Part shown: positions 34,610-42,776 of the stretch, piece by piece
Numbering within the stretch: position 1 is the stretch's first letter
Layout of the letters: each line of letters starts with the position of its first letter
Source: Rhodoplanes sp. Z2-YC6860
GTDB lineage: Bacteria > Pseudomonadota > Alphaproteobacteria > Rhizobiales > Xanthobacteraceae
Direction of reading: 5' to 3'
Length of the DNA: 64,000 nucleotides
NCBI RefSeq assembly: GCF_001579845.1
Contig: NZ_CP007440.1
Span: 7,090,029-7,154,028, forward strand
Notes under the pieces: generated by a model
What the model was told of the DNA's origin: nothing
The model's database searches: none
What the model saw: the letters and a program-made list of their open reading frames with translations, nothing else
Translations under genes and position numbers: made by a program

Positions 34610-34778
34610 GCGGCTCGCGTTGTCGGCGGGCCGCATCCTGCTCCATCATCCGGTGTCGCGATCGACGACGTCCTCAAACGAACAAGACAGAACAGAACTT
34701 AACAAGAACAAAATAATGCGTCAAGAGCACATACGTTGGAGCGTACATGAGGCGCAGCGACGTCCAAGCTCCGGACCG

Positions 34779-35921
34779 CTAGATCGCCTTACCGGCCTCC
34801 TGCCAGCGCTGGGTCGCGGTCGGATTGGCGACGATGTCGTCGACGTTGGCGAGCTTCACGCGGTCGCGAACCAATCCTTTGTAGAAGTCGGCCTTCGACA
34901 CCGGCGGCACGTCGGCGATGATCGTCCAGGTGCTGCCGCCGTCGAGACTTTCGAACACCTGGCCGTCGGTGTCGGCCGCATAAAGCGAATAGCCGTCCCG
35001 GCGCGCCTCGATGGTGAGGCCTGAGAACAGCGCACGCTGGCCGTTCGGCAATCCGCCGAGCAACCGCTCCCAGGTCTTGCCGGCATCCTTGCTCTTGAAG
35101 ATCTTGCCGCGCGCGCGGCCGAGCTCGTACCAGTGCACCGGCCAGCCGACGCCCGCCGACATGAACAGCAGATCCGGCTCGTCCGGATGGATGACGATCG
35201 CGTCGGGATAGTTGGCCTCCGCTGGCATCTTCATGCGCTGGAAGCTCTTGCCGCCGTCCTCGCTGGCCATCATGCCGACGATGCCGTTGGCGATGATAAT
35301 GCGATTAGGCCGCGCCGGATGAACCAGGATGCGATGAATGTCGCACTCCTGCGGATTTGGATCGACCGGCAGCTCGGTGAAGCTCTGGCCGAAGTCGTTG
35401 GAGACCTGCAGCGAGCCGATCTCGACGCCGACCCAGAGCCGGTCGCCGTCGAGCACGATGTCCTTGATGTGACCGATGCGCGGCGGCGGCGGGAAGGTCC
35501 ACTTCGTCACCGTCTTGGCATCACGAAGTGCCTTCATCTCGCGCCAGCTGTCGCCCTTGTCCTCGCTGACATAGAGATGCGCCGGCAGCGCACCGGCGAA
35601 CACCACGTCGCGGCCCTGCAGCTTGCCGGCGCGGCAGGACCAGAATTCGTGATGGGCGAGGCCCTCGTTGATCCAATTCCATTTCGCGCCGCCGTCGGTG
35701 CTGCGCGCGACGCCGACGCCGCGCGTCGATGCGAACAGCGTGCCGTCATCGAGCGCCGTGACGCCGCTGACGAACACGCCTTGCAGCGCGCGATGCTTCA
35801 CGGCCCAGCCACGCTCGGTTTTGCCGAGCAGCGCGACGCCGTCGACGGTGCCGACCAGGATCGTGTCCGAAGGCGTCCCGGCCCGCTGGATGTTGGTGCC
35901 CCCGTTCGACAATAGAATCAT
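34779..35921 (-). CDS. BNR/Asp-box repeat beta-propeller protein
   Basis: Protein of 380 residues with at least six Asp-box motifs (SxDxGxxW/F): STDGGAKW, SEDKGDSW, SNDFGQSF, SEDGGKSF, SKDAGKTW and SLDGGSTW, spaced as in a six- or seven-bladed propeller of the sialidase/Ycf48/glycosyl-hydrolase type. There is no signal peptide and no sialidase catalytic Arg-Ile-Pro motif, so hydrolase activity should not be assumed. The ATG is at 35919-35921. It is divergent from the MBL-fold gene with about 90 bases between them. Confidence 0.85.
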   Translation of the reverse strand: MILLSNGGTNIQRAGTPSDTILVGTVDGVALLGKTERGWAVKHRALQGVFVSGVTALDDGTLFASTRGVGVARSTDGGAKWNWINEGLAHHEFWSCRAGKLQGRDVVFAGALPAHLYVSEDKGDSWREMKALRDAKTVTKWTFPPPPRIGHIKDIVLDGDRLWVGVEIGSLQVSNDFGQSFTELPVDPNPQECDIHRILVHPARPNRIIIANGIVGMMASEDGGKSFQRMKMPAEANYPDAIVIHPDEPDLLFMSAGVGWPVHWYELGRARGKIFKSKDAGKTWERLLGGLPNGQRALFSGLTIEARRDGYSLYAADTDGQVFESLDGGSTWTIIADVPPVSKADFYKGLVRDRVKLANVDDIVANPTATQRWQEAGKAI

Positions 35922-36010
35922 CGCTGAACCCCGGTTCTTCCCTTAATGCGTTTCCGAGGCGCAGCATAATCCGCAGGCGCGGCGGTGGATATAACGATCG
36001 GAGGACGCCC

Positions 36011-37153
36011 ATGTTGTTCAGCGGCTGCAACTGCATCCCGGATGCGTCCTCGCTCGGCGTGCTCTGCTCGGGCGGCGCGGGTTTCGTCTCCGCGATGATG
36101 GCAGCACTGGCGGGCGCCGCGCGCACCGCGGAGGCCCAGCCGCTCGGCCGCAACGTACCCACAGTGGACCGCCTGGCGGTGCGGATCGTCACCGACAATG
36201 TCGTGATCCAGTTCGTGCCCAACGAGAAGCGCGGCGATCTCACCATCGAGCGCAAAAGCGGCAACACACGCCCCGACGCTCCGCCTTACGCGGCACTGAA
36301 TGCCGAATGGGGCCTTGCCATGCATGCGGAATCGCAAATGGGCGGCGAGACGCGCAACGTGCTGGTCGATTTCGGCTACACCGCCGAGACGCTCAACAAC
36401 AACATGTCGATCCTGAAGATCGATCCGTCAGCCTTCGACGCCATGGTGCTGAGCCACGGCCATTACGACCACTTCGGCGGCATGGTCGGATTTCTCGAAG
36501 CCACCAAGGGCAAGCTCAAAGGCAAGCTGCCGTTCTACGTCGGCGGCGAGGATGCGTTCTGCCTGCGCCAGAACGCCGGCGGCAATTTCGGCGCGCTCGA
36601 CCGCCGGGCGATCATGGATGCCGACCTGGCACTGATGCTGTCGGAGGGGCCGGCGCTGGTCGCCGACCACGCCTTCACCACCGGCCGGATCGGCCAGACC
36701 TCGTTCGAGAAGCCGCTGCTGCCGACCCGGGAGATCGTCGGCATTTTCGACGGCTTCGGCTGCTATCCGGAGAAGATGCCGGCGGCGAAGAACATCGGCC
36801 AGTACATTCCTGATGATTTCGACCACGAGATCGCGACTGTCTACAACGTCAAAGGCAAGGGACTGGTGGTGCTGACCTCATGCAGCCATCGCGGCGTGAT
36901 CAACGCGATTTACCAAGCTCAGAAGGTCTCTGGCATCGACAAGGTCCATGCCGTGATCGGCGGCTTCCACATCGTGCCGCCGCTCGGCGACGATTACATC
37001 CGCGACACCATCAAGGCGTTCCAGGACATCGATCCCGACCATCTCATTCCGGCGCATTGCACCGGCGACCGGTTCTACGACCTCGCGCGGCAGGCGATGG
37101 GTGAGAAGGTCGTGCACTCAGCGGTCGGCACGCGGTTCATCTTCGAGGCCTAG
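36011..37153 (+). CDS. MBL-fold metallo-hydrolase
   Basis: Metallo-beta-lactamase-fold protein of 380 residues. The metal site is in SHGHYDHFGG, with further ligands in SCSHRGVIN, GGFHIVPP and PAHCTG. This pattern matches the 7,8-dihydropterin-6-methyl-RFAP synthase-like subgroup, often annotated from archaeal work but of unknown substrate in bacteria. The first 43 residues (with Cys-rich FSGCNC and a hydrophobic stretch ending AQP) could be a signal. The ATG at 36011 is behind GGAGG at seven bases. It is convergent with the glycosyltransferase gene. Confidence 0.88.
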   Translation: MLFSGCNCIPDASSLGVLCSGGAGFVSAMMAALAGAARTAEAQPLGRNVPTVDRLAVRIVTDNVVIQFVPNEKRGDLTIERKSGNTRPDAPPYAALNAEWGLAMHAESQMGGETRNVLVDFGYTAETLNNNMSILKIDPSAFDAMVLSHGHYDHFGGMVGFLEATKGKLKGKLPFYVGGEDAFCLRQNAGGNFGALDRRAIMDADLALMLSEGPALVADHAFTTGRIGQTSFEKPLLPTREIVGIFDGFGCYPEKMPAAKNIGQYIPDDFDHEIATVYNVKGKGLVVLTSCSHRGVINAIYQAQKVSGIDKVHAVIGGFHIVPPLGDDYIRDTIKAFQDIDPDHLIPAHCTGDRFYDLARQAMGEKVVHSAVGTRFIFEA

Positions 37154-37166
37154 CCGGCCACGCACT

Positions 37167-38402
37167 CTAATGCGTAGCGTCCAACCAATCCGACAACAGA
37201 GCCAAATCGACGCGAAATGAACTCATGTGATGATGTTGTGACTCTCCAATGGGCTCCCCGTAAATGACCGAGTACGGCTGCCCGAGCATGGCGGCCAAAT
37301 TCCAGTAGAACGATTCAATCCAGCCATCAGGTGCGAGATAGAGCAGCTTCTTGCCCGGACCGCTGAACAAAGTGTTCGTCATGGCCGCCCCCATGATACC
37401 GATGACATGAGTGGCAAAGCTGAACGCCTCCCATTGTTCACGCAGCGTCATCGTTTCCGGAAACAGCTCCTGATAGCCATGCGCGTGAAGCAACGCCTTG
37501 ACTTCAACGGCATTGATAAGCTGACGCCGGTATGCCACATCCCGATTTATAAACAGCCGCTTCGAGTTCCTGTGCGATGCTCCAGGAGCAAAGGCCCGGT
37601 GACAGATTTCCGCGCTCGCTCTGAGCGACTGAGGGTGTTTCAGAAACGGATGATAAGTCGCAGGCGTGACGTAGAATAGACGCGGGAAGAAGTGGGCTTC
37701 GTTTTTGTCGACAAACAGGATTTCCCCCAGCGTTCTCCCATGGCCAGCGGCCAGCACGCCCTCCTTCCTGATTGCGTCAATATGAGCCCCCGTTTCCGAC
37801 ATGACGACAGACATGGGGGCGATCGAAGTGGTGAGATGCGGAATGGCCGCCAGCCTGCAAAAATCGTCCACCAACCAGTGACCGTAGCTGAACGAACCGA
37901 TCGATCCCGAGAAGAGAACGTTGGAATCGGGATGGATCACCACGCTGTTCCTGACTGCAGCCAAGGCAGCGCCCAGATGATCGGAAGCCATCTCTGCACG
38001 ATCGTGCTCGCGATGCATTTCATAAAGACGAAGAAGTTCACCGCCGCAAACGACGAATAGGCAATTGTTCCAAATGACCGCGTTGTTGATCTCGACCAAC
38101 ATGGACGGCGCGAGCCGCCGGCGATTTTCATTCAACTGTTGATAATGGGAAATAGTCTTCTCGATAAATTTCTTATCCGGTCCGGCGATATGGGCCGGCA
38201 TTGGCCGGCACGCTTCGTGAGCGCTCGAAAGCTGAGCAACAACTTTGATCGATCCCCCGAGACGCGAATACACGTCTTGCAAGTTCGAGAGTGGAGTCTC
38301 TCTGTCGTAATAGCCCCCATCTTCATAAAGGTACGCAGGGTTGCACGATAGAAAGGAATTTGAACTTTGAATCTGTGCAGGATCGAACGCGTCAAAGATC
38401 AT
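37167..38402 (-). CDS. GT61-type glycosyltransferase (DUF563)
   Basis: Protein of 411 residues. The C-terminal half has the GT61 blocks KRLFINRDVAYRRQLINAVE, LREQWEAFSFATHVIGIMG and AAMTNTLFSGPGKKLLYLAP. The middle block GSFSYGHWLVDDFCRLAAIP is also typical. Such enzymes transfer sugars to glycans or glycoproteins. No other polysaccharide genes are nearby. The gene and its upstream 100 bases are visibly A+T-richer than their neighbours and use more A/T-ending codons, suggesting recent acquisition. The ATG at 38400-38402 follows GGAG; a TTG 12 bases earlier is also in frame. Confidence 0.82.
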   Translation of the reverse strand: MIFDAFDPAQIQSSNSFLSCNPAYLYEDGGYYDRETPLSNLQDVYSRLGGSIKVVAQLSSAHEACRPMPAHIAGPDKKFIEKTISHYQQLNENRRRLAPSMLVEINNAVIWNNCLFVVCGGELLRLYEMHREHDRAEMASDHLGAALAAVRNSVVIHPDSNVLFSGSIGSFSYGHWLVDDFCRLAAIPHLTTSIAPMSVVMSETGAHIDAIRKEGVLAAGHGRTLGEILFVDKNEAHFFPRLFYVTPATYHPFLKHPQSLRASAEICHRAFAPGASHRNSKRLFINRDVAYRRQLINAVEVKALLHAHGYQELFPETMTLREQWEAFSFATHVIGIMGAAMTNTLFSGPGKKLLYLAPDGWIESFYWNLAAMLGQPYSVIYGEPIGESQHHHMSSFRVDLALLSDWLDATH

Positions 38403-38669
38403 CAAATACTCCAAAAAAGAAACTCAAATATCATAATCGATAGAGTCATCAGATATCTTGCGGCATAATTGCGGCCTATGCTGGGATCCTCTACTCAATA
38501 CGATCGAACGTGGATGCCGTCAGGAGACCGCGGCAAGCCCAATGCCGCTCGTGGGTGTCCGAGCGAAGTCCTGCCCATGCCGATCACGGTTATCCAATCG
38601 TTACGATCTGCTGGTCATTTGAAGACAGTTTGAAAGGCGGCGATAAGCTCATTCTTTTAGGCTGCGCCC

Positions 38670-39449
38670 ATGCGGCCCCTCAGTCCCAAAGCCTCCTTTC
38701 TCGGGAGAATCCTTTTGGCTGGCGCCATGTTGGCGGCGGCGCCGGCGCATGCCGACATCTTCACTCTGCAGGGGTCAACGACGCTCAGCAGTCGGTTAAT
38801 GATTCCTCAGAAAAAGGCCATCGAAGCGGCGTCCGGGCACAAACTCGTTCTCGTCCCTAACAAGTCCAGTCTTGGCTTGCAGGCGCTGTTCGAAGGCACG
38901 GCCCAGTTCGCCATGATCTCGGGTCCGCTTGATACCGAGGTTCAGACACTTCAGACCGTGCTTCCAAACGCGCCATTTGACCGTCTGAAAGTATTCCAGA
39001 TTGCCCGAGTCCAAATGGCCTTTGCGGTTCATCCGGACAATCCGCTGCGGACGATCACCCGAGACAAGCTCCGCTCCATTCTGCAGGGAAAGATCAAAAC
39101 CTGGCGCGAAGTCGGCGGAAGCGACTTGCCGATTCAGCTGGTGATGGTTCGTGAGGGCGGCGGCGTGCAAGCGTCGGTCGAGAATACGCTGCTCGAAGGC
39201 GGCAAGATCGACGCGGGAGACGCCATCCATGTCCAGATCAGTTCGCAAGTGGTCAAGATTGTCCTCCAGGTGCCGGGAGCCTTGGGCTTGGCACAGGCCG
39301 GCATTGTGAGACGTGCGGAGGCTCCGGAACTGGCGCTGGATGAGCCGATCGAACAGAGGCTCAGCCTGGTGGTGCTGGGCGAGCCTACGCCCGAGATGAA
39401 GAGCGTGATCGACGCGACGTCCGACGTGGCCGCGAAAGTGCTCGAATGA
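38670..39449 (+). CDS. PstS-like periplasmic binding protein paired with a GGDEF-EAL protein
   Basis: Exported protein of 259 residues with a Sec signal (cleavage near APAHADI, residue 28). The mature sequence follows the phosphate-binding-protein-like fold: DIFTLQGSTTLSSRL at the anion-binding N-terminus, VFQIARVQMAFAVHPDNPL, LRSILQGKIKTWREVGG and VREGGGVQASVENTLL. No ABC permease or ATPase is nearby. Instead its last four bases overlap the start of the GGDEF-EAL gene (ATGA), so the two are made together. It probably senses a periplasmic ligand and signals to that membrane protein; this role is inferred from the coupling. Confidence 0.8.
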   Translation: MRPLSPKASFLGRILLAGAMLAAAPAHADIFTLQGSTTLSSRLMIPQKKAIEAASGHKLVLVPNKSSLGLQALFEGTAQFAMISGPLDTEVQTLQTVLPNAPFDRLKVFQIARVQMAFAVHPDNPLRTITRDKLRSILQGKIKTWREVGGSDLPIQLVMVREGGGVQASVENTLLEGGKIDAGDAIHVQISSQVVKIVLQVPGALGLAQAGIVRRAEAPELALDEPIEQRLSLVVLGEPTPEMKSVIDATSDVAAKVLE

Positions 39450-41944
39450 ATTGGCTGTTCAAGAATCCGGGCGGAACTGGGCGGCGCGTCGGAATCGCAT
39501 TCAAACTCTATTGCGTCGCCGCGCTTTCCGCACTCGCTGTGGCTGCACTGTCCGGCTCCGCTTTCCATTTCGCTCGCATCACCGAGGCGGCGGCTCTGAG
39601 CGTCTCGCAACGCGGCTTCCCGGGTCTTGAACGCTCGACGCGGTTGCAGACTCTGCTGGAGCAATACCGCCGTATCGTCGAGACGGCACCCGCGGAGGTC
39701 GATCGCGGACGGCTGCGCGCCAGCGAGCAGGCCAGACGCGAACGCAGCGCGCAACTCGCCGATCTCACGAACGAGCTCCTCGCCTCTGAAACCGATGCCG
39801 GCTCGAAATCCATCGAGGCCGAATTGTCGCAAAAGCTGCCGGCGCTCACGGCCGCCGGCGAGAAGGTGATGTTCTACGCCTATAACTTCGCTCAGGACCA
39901 GGCGCTGGAGTCGGCCGCCCGGCACGCTGCGACGGCAGACGAATTTCAGCATCTGATTGATCGATTTCGCGAGCAGCAGATGAAGCTTGCGGATGCCACC
40001 CTGGCGACTCTGCTTAAAAGTGCGCAGTTCATGATCGTCTGGATCGTGTTGGCTGCGATTGCCGCCCTGGTCCTGATCGGTCCGCTCGGCCTGACGATCA
40101 CCCACGGCGTGCTATCGCGCCTCGGACGGATTACGAGCTTCATGATGCGCCTGGCGCACGAAGAACGAATCGAAGAGGTGCCGTCGCGGTCGGATTGCGA
40201 CGAAGTGGGGAATATGGCGCGGGCCGTCGAAGTGTTCAAAAAGCACGCGGTGGAGCTGTCCCAGAGCAAGGTCCAGCTGCAAACCGTCATCGATCAGTTC
40301 GATGTGGCGCTGAACAATATGACGCATGGTCTCTGCATGTTCGACGCCAATCAGCGCCTGACCGTCTGCAATGCGCGATACGCCGAAATGTTTGGCCTGC
40401 CCGAACGGCTCGCGAGGCCGGGGACACACTGGAACGACATCCTCGAATATCGCCGGCAGATAACCGGTACAGCGTATGTGTCGAACCACCCCGACGTCCT
40501 CGACAACAATGCCGAGTTCGAGGAATTGGCAGACGGGCGGATCATCGCGGTCTCCCGTCAGCCCATGCGCGATGGCGGCTGGGTCGCTGTGTATGAAGAT
40601 GAAACCGATCGGCGCCGGGCTGACGCCCGGGTGGCCTATATGGCGAGCCACGACCAGCTCACCGAGTTGCCGAATCGCGTTCGATTCCGCGAGCAGTTGG
40701 ATGCACTGCTCCGCGAACGCAAGGCCTTCGCGCTGCACTGTATCGATCTTGATGGCTTCAAGGCGGTGAACGATTCGCTCGGGCATCCGATCGGCGATCG
40801 TTTGCTCAAGAGCATCGGTGCGCGCCTGCGCCAATGTGCAGGCCCCGGCGACCTGGTTGCGCGTCTGGGCGGCGACGAATTCGCGGTCATTCAACTGACC
40901 TGCAAGGCCCCCGACGACGCCGCGACGCTGGCGCGGCAGCTGACGGAGACGATCAGTGCGGCCTACGTGATCGACGAGCACCAGATCGATATCGGGGCAA
41001 GCAACGGCATCGTCCTGGCGCCGAAAGATGGCCAGGACGCGGACCTGCTGCTTCAGAATGCCGACATCGCGTTGTACGCCGCAAAAGCCAGCGGCCGTGG
41101 CTGCTGGCAGTTCTTCGACGCCGGGATGCGTGAGCACCTCGAAACAAGAAGGCTGCTGGAGCTTGAATTGCGCCTGGCCATCGCCAAGGGCGAACTGCAT
41201 CTGCACTATCAGCCGGTGATCGACAACAAGGGCGCGATCGTGAGCGTCGAGGCGCTCGCCCGCTGGCAGAACCCACGACTGGGCGACGTCCCGCCGAGCC
41301 AATTCATTGCGATCGCGGAGGAAGCGGGTCTGATTTCGGAGCTTGGTGCGTGGGTGGTCCGAACCGCTTGCGCGACTGCAGCGAAATGGCCCGAAAAGAT
41401 CCGTCTGGCCGTCAACCTTTCGCCGGCTCAATTTCGAACGGGCAATCTGGTGGAGATGATCGTCAGCGCATTGGCGGGTTCGGGACTGAGCGCCGAACGC
41501 CTGGAGCTCGAGATCACCGAGACCGTGCTGCTCGAGGAAAGCGCCAAGACCTTGGCCACCTTGCATCAGCTCCGGCAACTTGGAGTCCGGATCCTGCTCG
41601 ACGATTTCGGGACCGGCTATTCCTCTCTCAGCTATCTGAGACGCTTTCCGTTCGACAAACTCAAGATCGATCGTTCGTTCGTCGATGGGCTCAGCGCGTC
41701 GGCGAACGGAGCGCAAACCAAGATTGAGGACTCGCTCGCAATCGTTCAGGCCATCATTGTGCTCGGCAAGAGACTCAAAATCGGAGTCGTTGCCGAAGGC
41801 GTGGAAACGGCCGAACAGTTGCAGATCCTGCGGCGGGAGGGCTGCGACGAGTTCCAAGGCTACTATCTCAGCAAGCCGCAGCCGGCCGGCGAACTGAACC
41901 TGACTGAATTCAGCAAGGCTGCTCAATCCCAGCTGGCTGCGTAG
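39446..41944 (+). CDS. Membrane-bound PAS-GGDEF-EAL cyclic-di-GMP protein
   Basis: Protein of 832 residues. A first membrane helix (about 18-42), a periplasmic helical region (about 43-192) and a second helix (about 193-215) are followed by HAMP-like and PAS-like segments (about 215-400). Then come a GGDEF domain (motif RLGGDEF at about 473-479) and an EAL domain (VEALARW near 602, DDFGTGYSS near 718). Both catalytic signatures are intact, so it may make and degrade c-di-GMP. The gene overlaps the binding-protein gene by four bases, which suggests that the periplasmic region is the docking site for that protein. Confidence 0.92.
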   Translation: MNWLFKNPGGTGRRVGIAFKLYCVAALSALAVAALSGSAFHFARITEAAALSVSQRGFPGLERSTRLQTLLEQYRRIVETAPAEVDRGRLRASEQARRERSAQLADLTNELLASETDAGSKSIEAELSQKLPALTAAGEKVMFYAYNFAQDQALESAARHAATADEFQHLIDRFREQQMKLADATLATLLKSAQFMIVWIVLAAIAALVLIGPLGLTITHGVLSRLGRITSFMMRLAHEERIEEVPSRSDCDEVGNMARAVEVFKKHAVELSQSKVQLQTVIDQFDVALNNMTHGLCMFDANQRLTVCNARYAEMFGLPERLARPGTHWNDILEYRRQITGTAYVSNHPDVLDNNAEFEELADGRIIAVSRQPMRDGGWVAVYEDETDRRRADARVAYMASHDQLTELPNRVRFREQLDALLRERKAFALHCIDLDGFKAVNDSLGHPIGDRLLKSIGARLRQCAGPGDLVARLGGDEFAVIQLTCKAPDDAATLARQLTETISAAYVIDEHQIDIGASNGIVLAPKDGQDADLLLQNADIALYAAKASGRGCWQFFDAGMREHLETRRLLELELRLAIAKGELHLHYQPVIDNKGAIVSVEALARWQNPRLGDVPPSQFIAIAEEAGLISELGAWVVRTACATAAKWPEKIRLAVNLSPAQFRTGNLVEMIVSALAGSGLSAERLELEITETVLLEESAKTLATLHQLRQLGVRILLDDFGTGYSSLSYLRRFPFDKLKIDRSFVDGLSASANGAQTKIEDSLAIVQAIIVLGKRLKIGVVAEGVETAEQLQILRREGCDEFQGYYLSKPQPAGELNLTEFSKAAQSQLAA

Positions 41945-42060
41945 GAGCAGACTCGTCCCGCGGACGAAGTGATGGGGCGCATTTTGCGGTCCCTGGTCCG
42001 GCTGCCCAATGGCGGCACGCTTCGGTTTGTCTGGAAGCGCCTGCCTGTTCCTCTATAGGA

Positions 42061-42098
42061 ATATGATCCCGGATTGACCCGCCGGCATCGGATCATAT
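42061..42098. repeat. Outer inverted repeat upstream of tetR-type gene
   Basis: ATATGATCC (42061-42069) and its exact complement GGATCATAT (42090-42098) flank the -35 region of the presumed regulator promoter. It may be a second protein-binding site; the 20-base spacing is long for a single dimer. Confidence 0.4.
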
Positions 42099-42101
42099 CT
42101 A
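42074..42101 (+). promoter_or_regulatory. Likely sigma-70 promoter of the tetR-macA-macB operon
   Basis: TTGACC (42074-42079) and TATCTA (42096-42101) are separated by 16 bases, and the palindromic operator begins at the last base of the -10 element. A bound repressor would block RNA polymerase here. Confidence 0.5.
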
Positions 42102-42119
42102 TACTGAACCGTTCAGTAT
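42101..42119. promoter_or_regulatory. Palindromic operator for the TetR-type regulator
   Basis: ATACTGAAC-C-GTTCAGTAT, a perfect palindrome with 9-bp arms and one central base, ends nine bases before the regulator's ATG. Size and position are typical of autoregulated TetR operators. Confidence 0.8.
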
Positions 42120-42128
42120 GAAAATCTG

Positions 42129-42776
42129 ATGCCCACCGTGCATAGCCCCCGCGTCAGCGCCAAAGTCGCCCCGATTCTCGCGGCCGCCAGCCGGCTTTTC
42201 GTCGAGCGCGGGTTCGAGGCGGTCTCGATGGATGCCATCGCGGCGGAAGCCGGCGTCTCCAAGGCGACCCTGTACGCGCACTTCCAGAACAAGGAGGCCC
42301 TGTTCCTGCGCATCCTCACGGATCACGTCACGGAATTCTCGCGCAGGTTCGACATTCCCGAGCGTTTCGACCCCGGAGCGGACGACGCCCAGGAAATCCT
42401 CCTGCGCTTCGGCCGCAGCTTCGCCGGCGCGTTTCGCGACGACGGGGAAGGCTTCGCGCTGATGCGGATGTTCATGTCCGAGATGCACCGGCTGCCGGGC
42501 GCGGCCCGTGTGCTTCACGAGAACGGCCCGGTGCGCACCCGAAACCAGCTGGCGCGGCTGCTGGCGTCGATGACGGATGCCGGCGCGCTCGCGATCTCCG
42601 ATTTCGAGATGGCTGCGGATCAGCTGACGTCGCTGCTCATCGGCCACGATCCGATGGACCGCGCCGTGGGCTTGCCGCCGCCGCCTCCCGCCTTCGTCGA
42701 AGCCCGCATCCGGTCCGCCGTCGGTCTTTTCATGCGCGGCTATGCTGCCGCCGGCAGGAAGGGGCGCGGCCAGTGA
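42129..42776 (+). CDS. TetR/AcrR family transcriptional regulator
   Basis: Protein of 215 residues. The N-terminal DNA-binding domain (about 12-60) has the family pattern ILAAASRLFVERGFEAVSMD followed by IAAEAGVSKATLYAHFQNKEALF. The C-terminal ligand-binding part resembles the TetR_C domain of efflux regulators. A perfect palindrome lies just upstream. Its stop overlaps the GTG start of the adaptor gene (GTGA), so it is co-translated with a MacAB-type efflux pump it presumably represses until an effector binds. The ATG is at 42129-42131. Confidence 0.93.
   Translation: MPTVHSPRVSAKVAPILAAASRLFVERGFEAVSMDAIAAEAGVSKATLYAHFQNKEALFLRILTDHVTEFSRRFDIPERFDPGADDAQEILLRFGRSFAGAFRDDGEGFALMRMFMSEMHRLPGAARVLHENGPVRTRNQLARLLASMTDAGALAISDFEMAADQLTSLLIGHDPMDRAVGLPPPPPAFVEARIRSAVGLFMRGYAAAGRKGRGQ

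Larger units (their letters stand above)
34076..34778. other. Gene-free stretch with repeat elements
   Basis: About 700 bases between the CoA-transferase stop and the BNR-protein stop. It holds a REP-like element (34172-34283) and a folded element bounded by a 19-bp inverted repeat (34444-34609). Small reading frames here have no family likeness and no good ribosome-binding sites; I see no convincing gene. The last 100 bases (34680-34740) are A+T-richer and unremarkable. Confidence 0.7.

Noticed and set aside
34445-34702. Small plus-strand frame (85 codons) over the folded intergenic element
   Set aside because: It has no ribosome-binding site, overlaps the inverted-repeat element almost completely and has Arg/Pro/Gly-rich composition; probably a false gene of a repeat family.
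40112-41926. 604-codon minus-strand frame opposite the GGDEF-EAL gene
   Set aside because: Plus-strand domains are intact; the antisense frame is a composition artefact.
41953-41967. TCGTCC-CGC-GGACGA hairpin after the GGDEF-EAL gene as a terminator
   Set aside because: Only a 6-bp stem and no T run follows; not enough for an intrinsic terminator.
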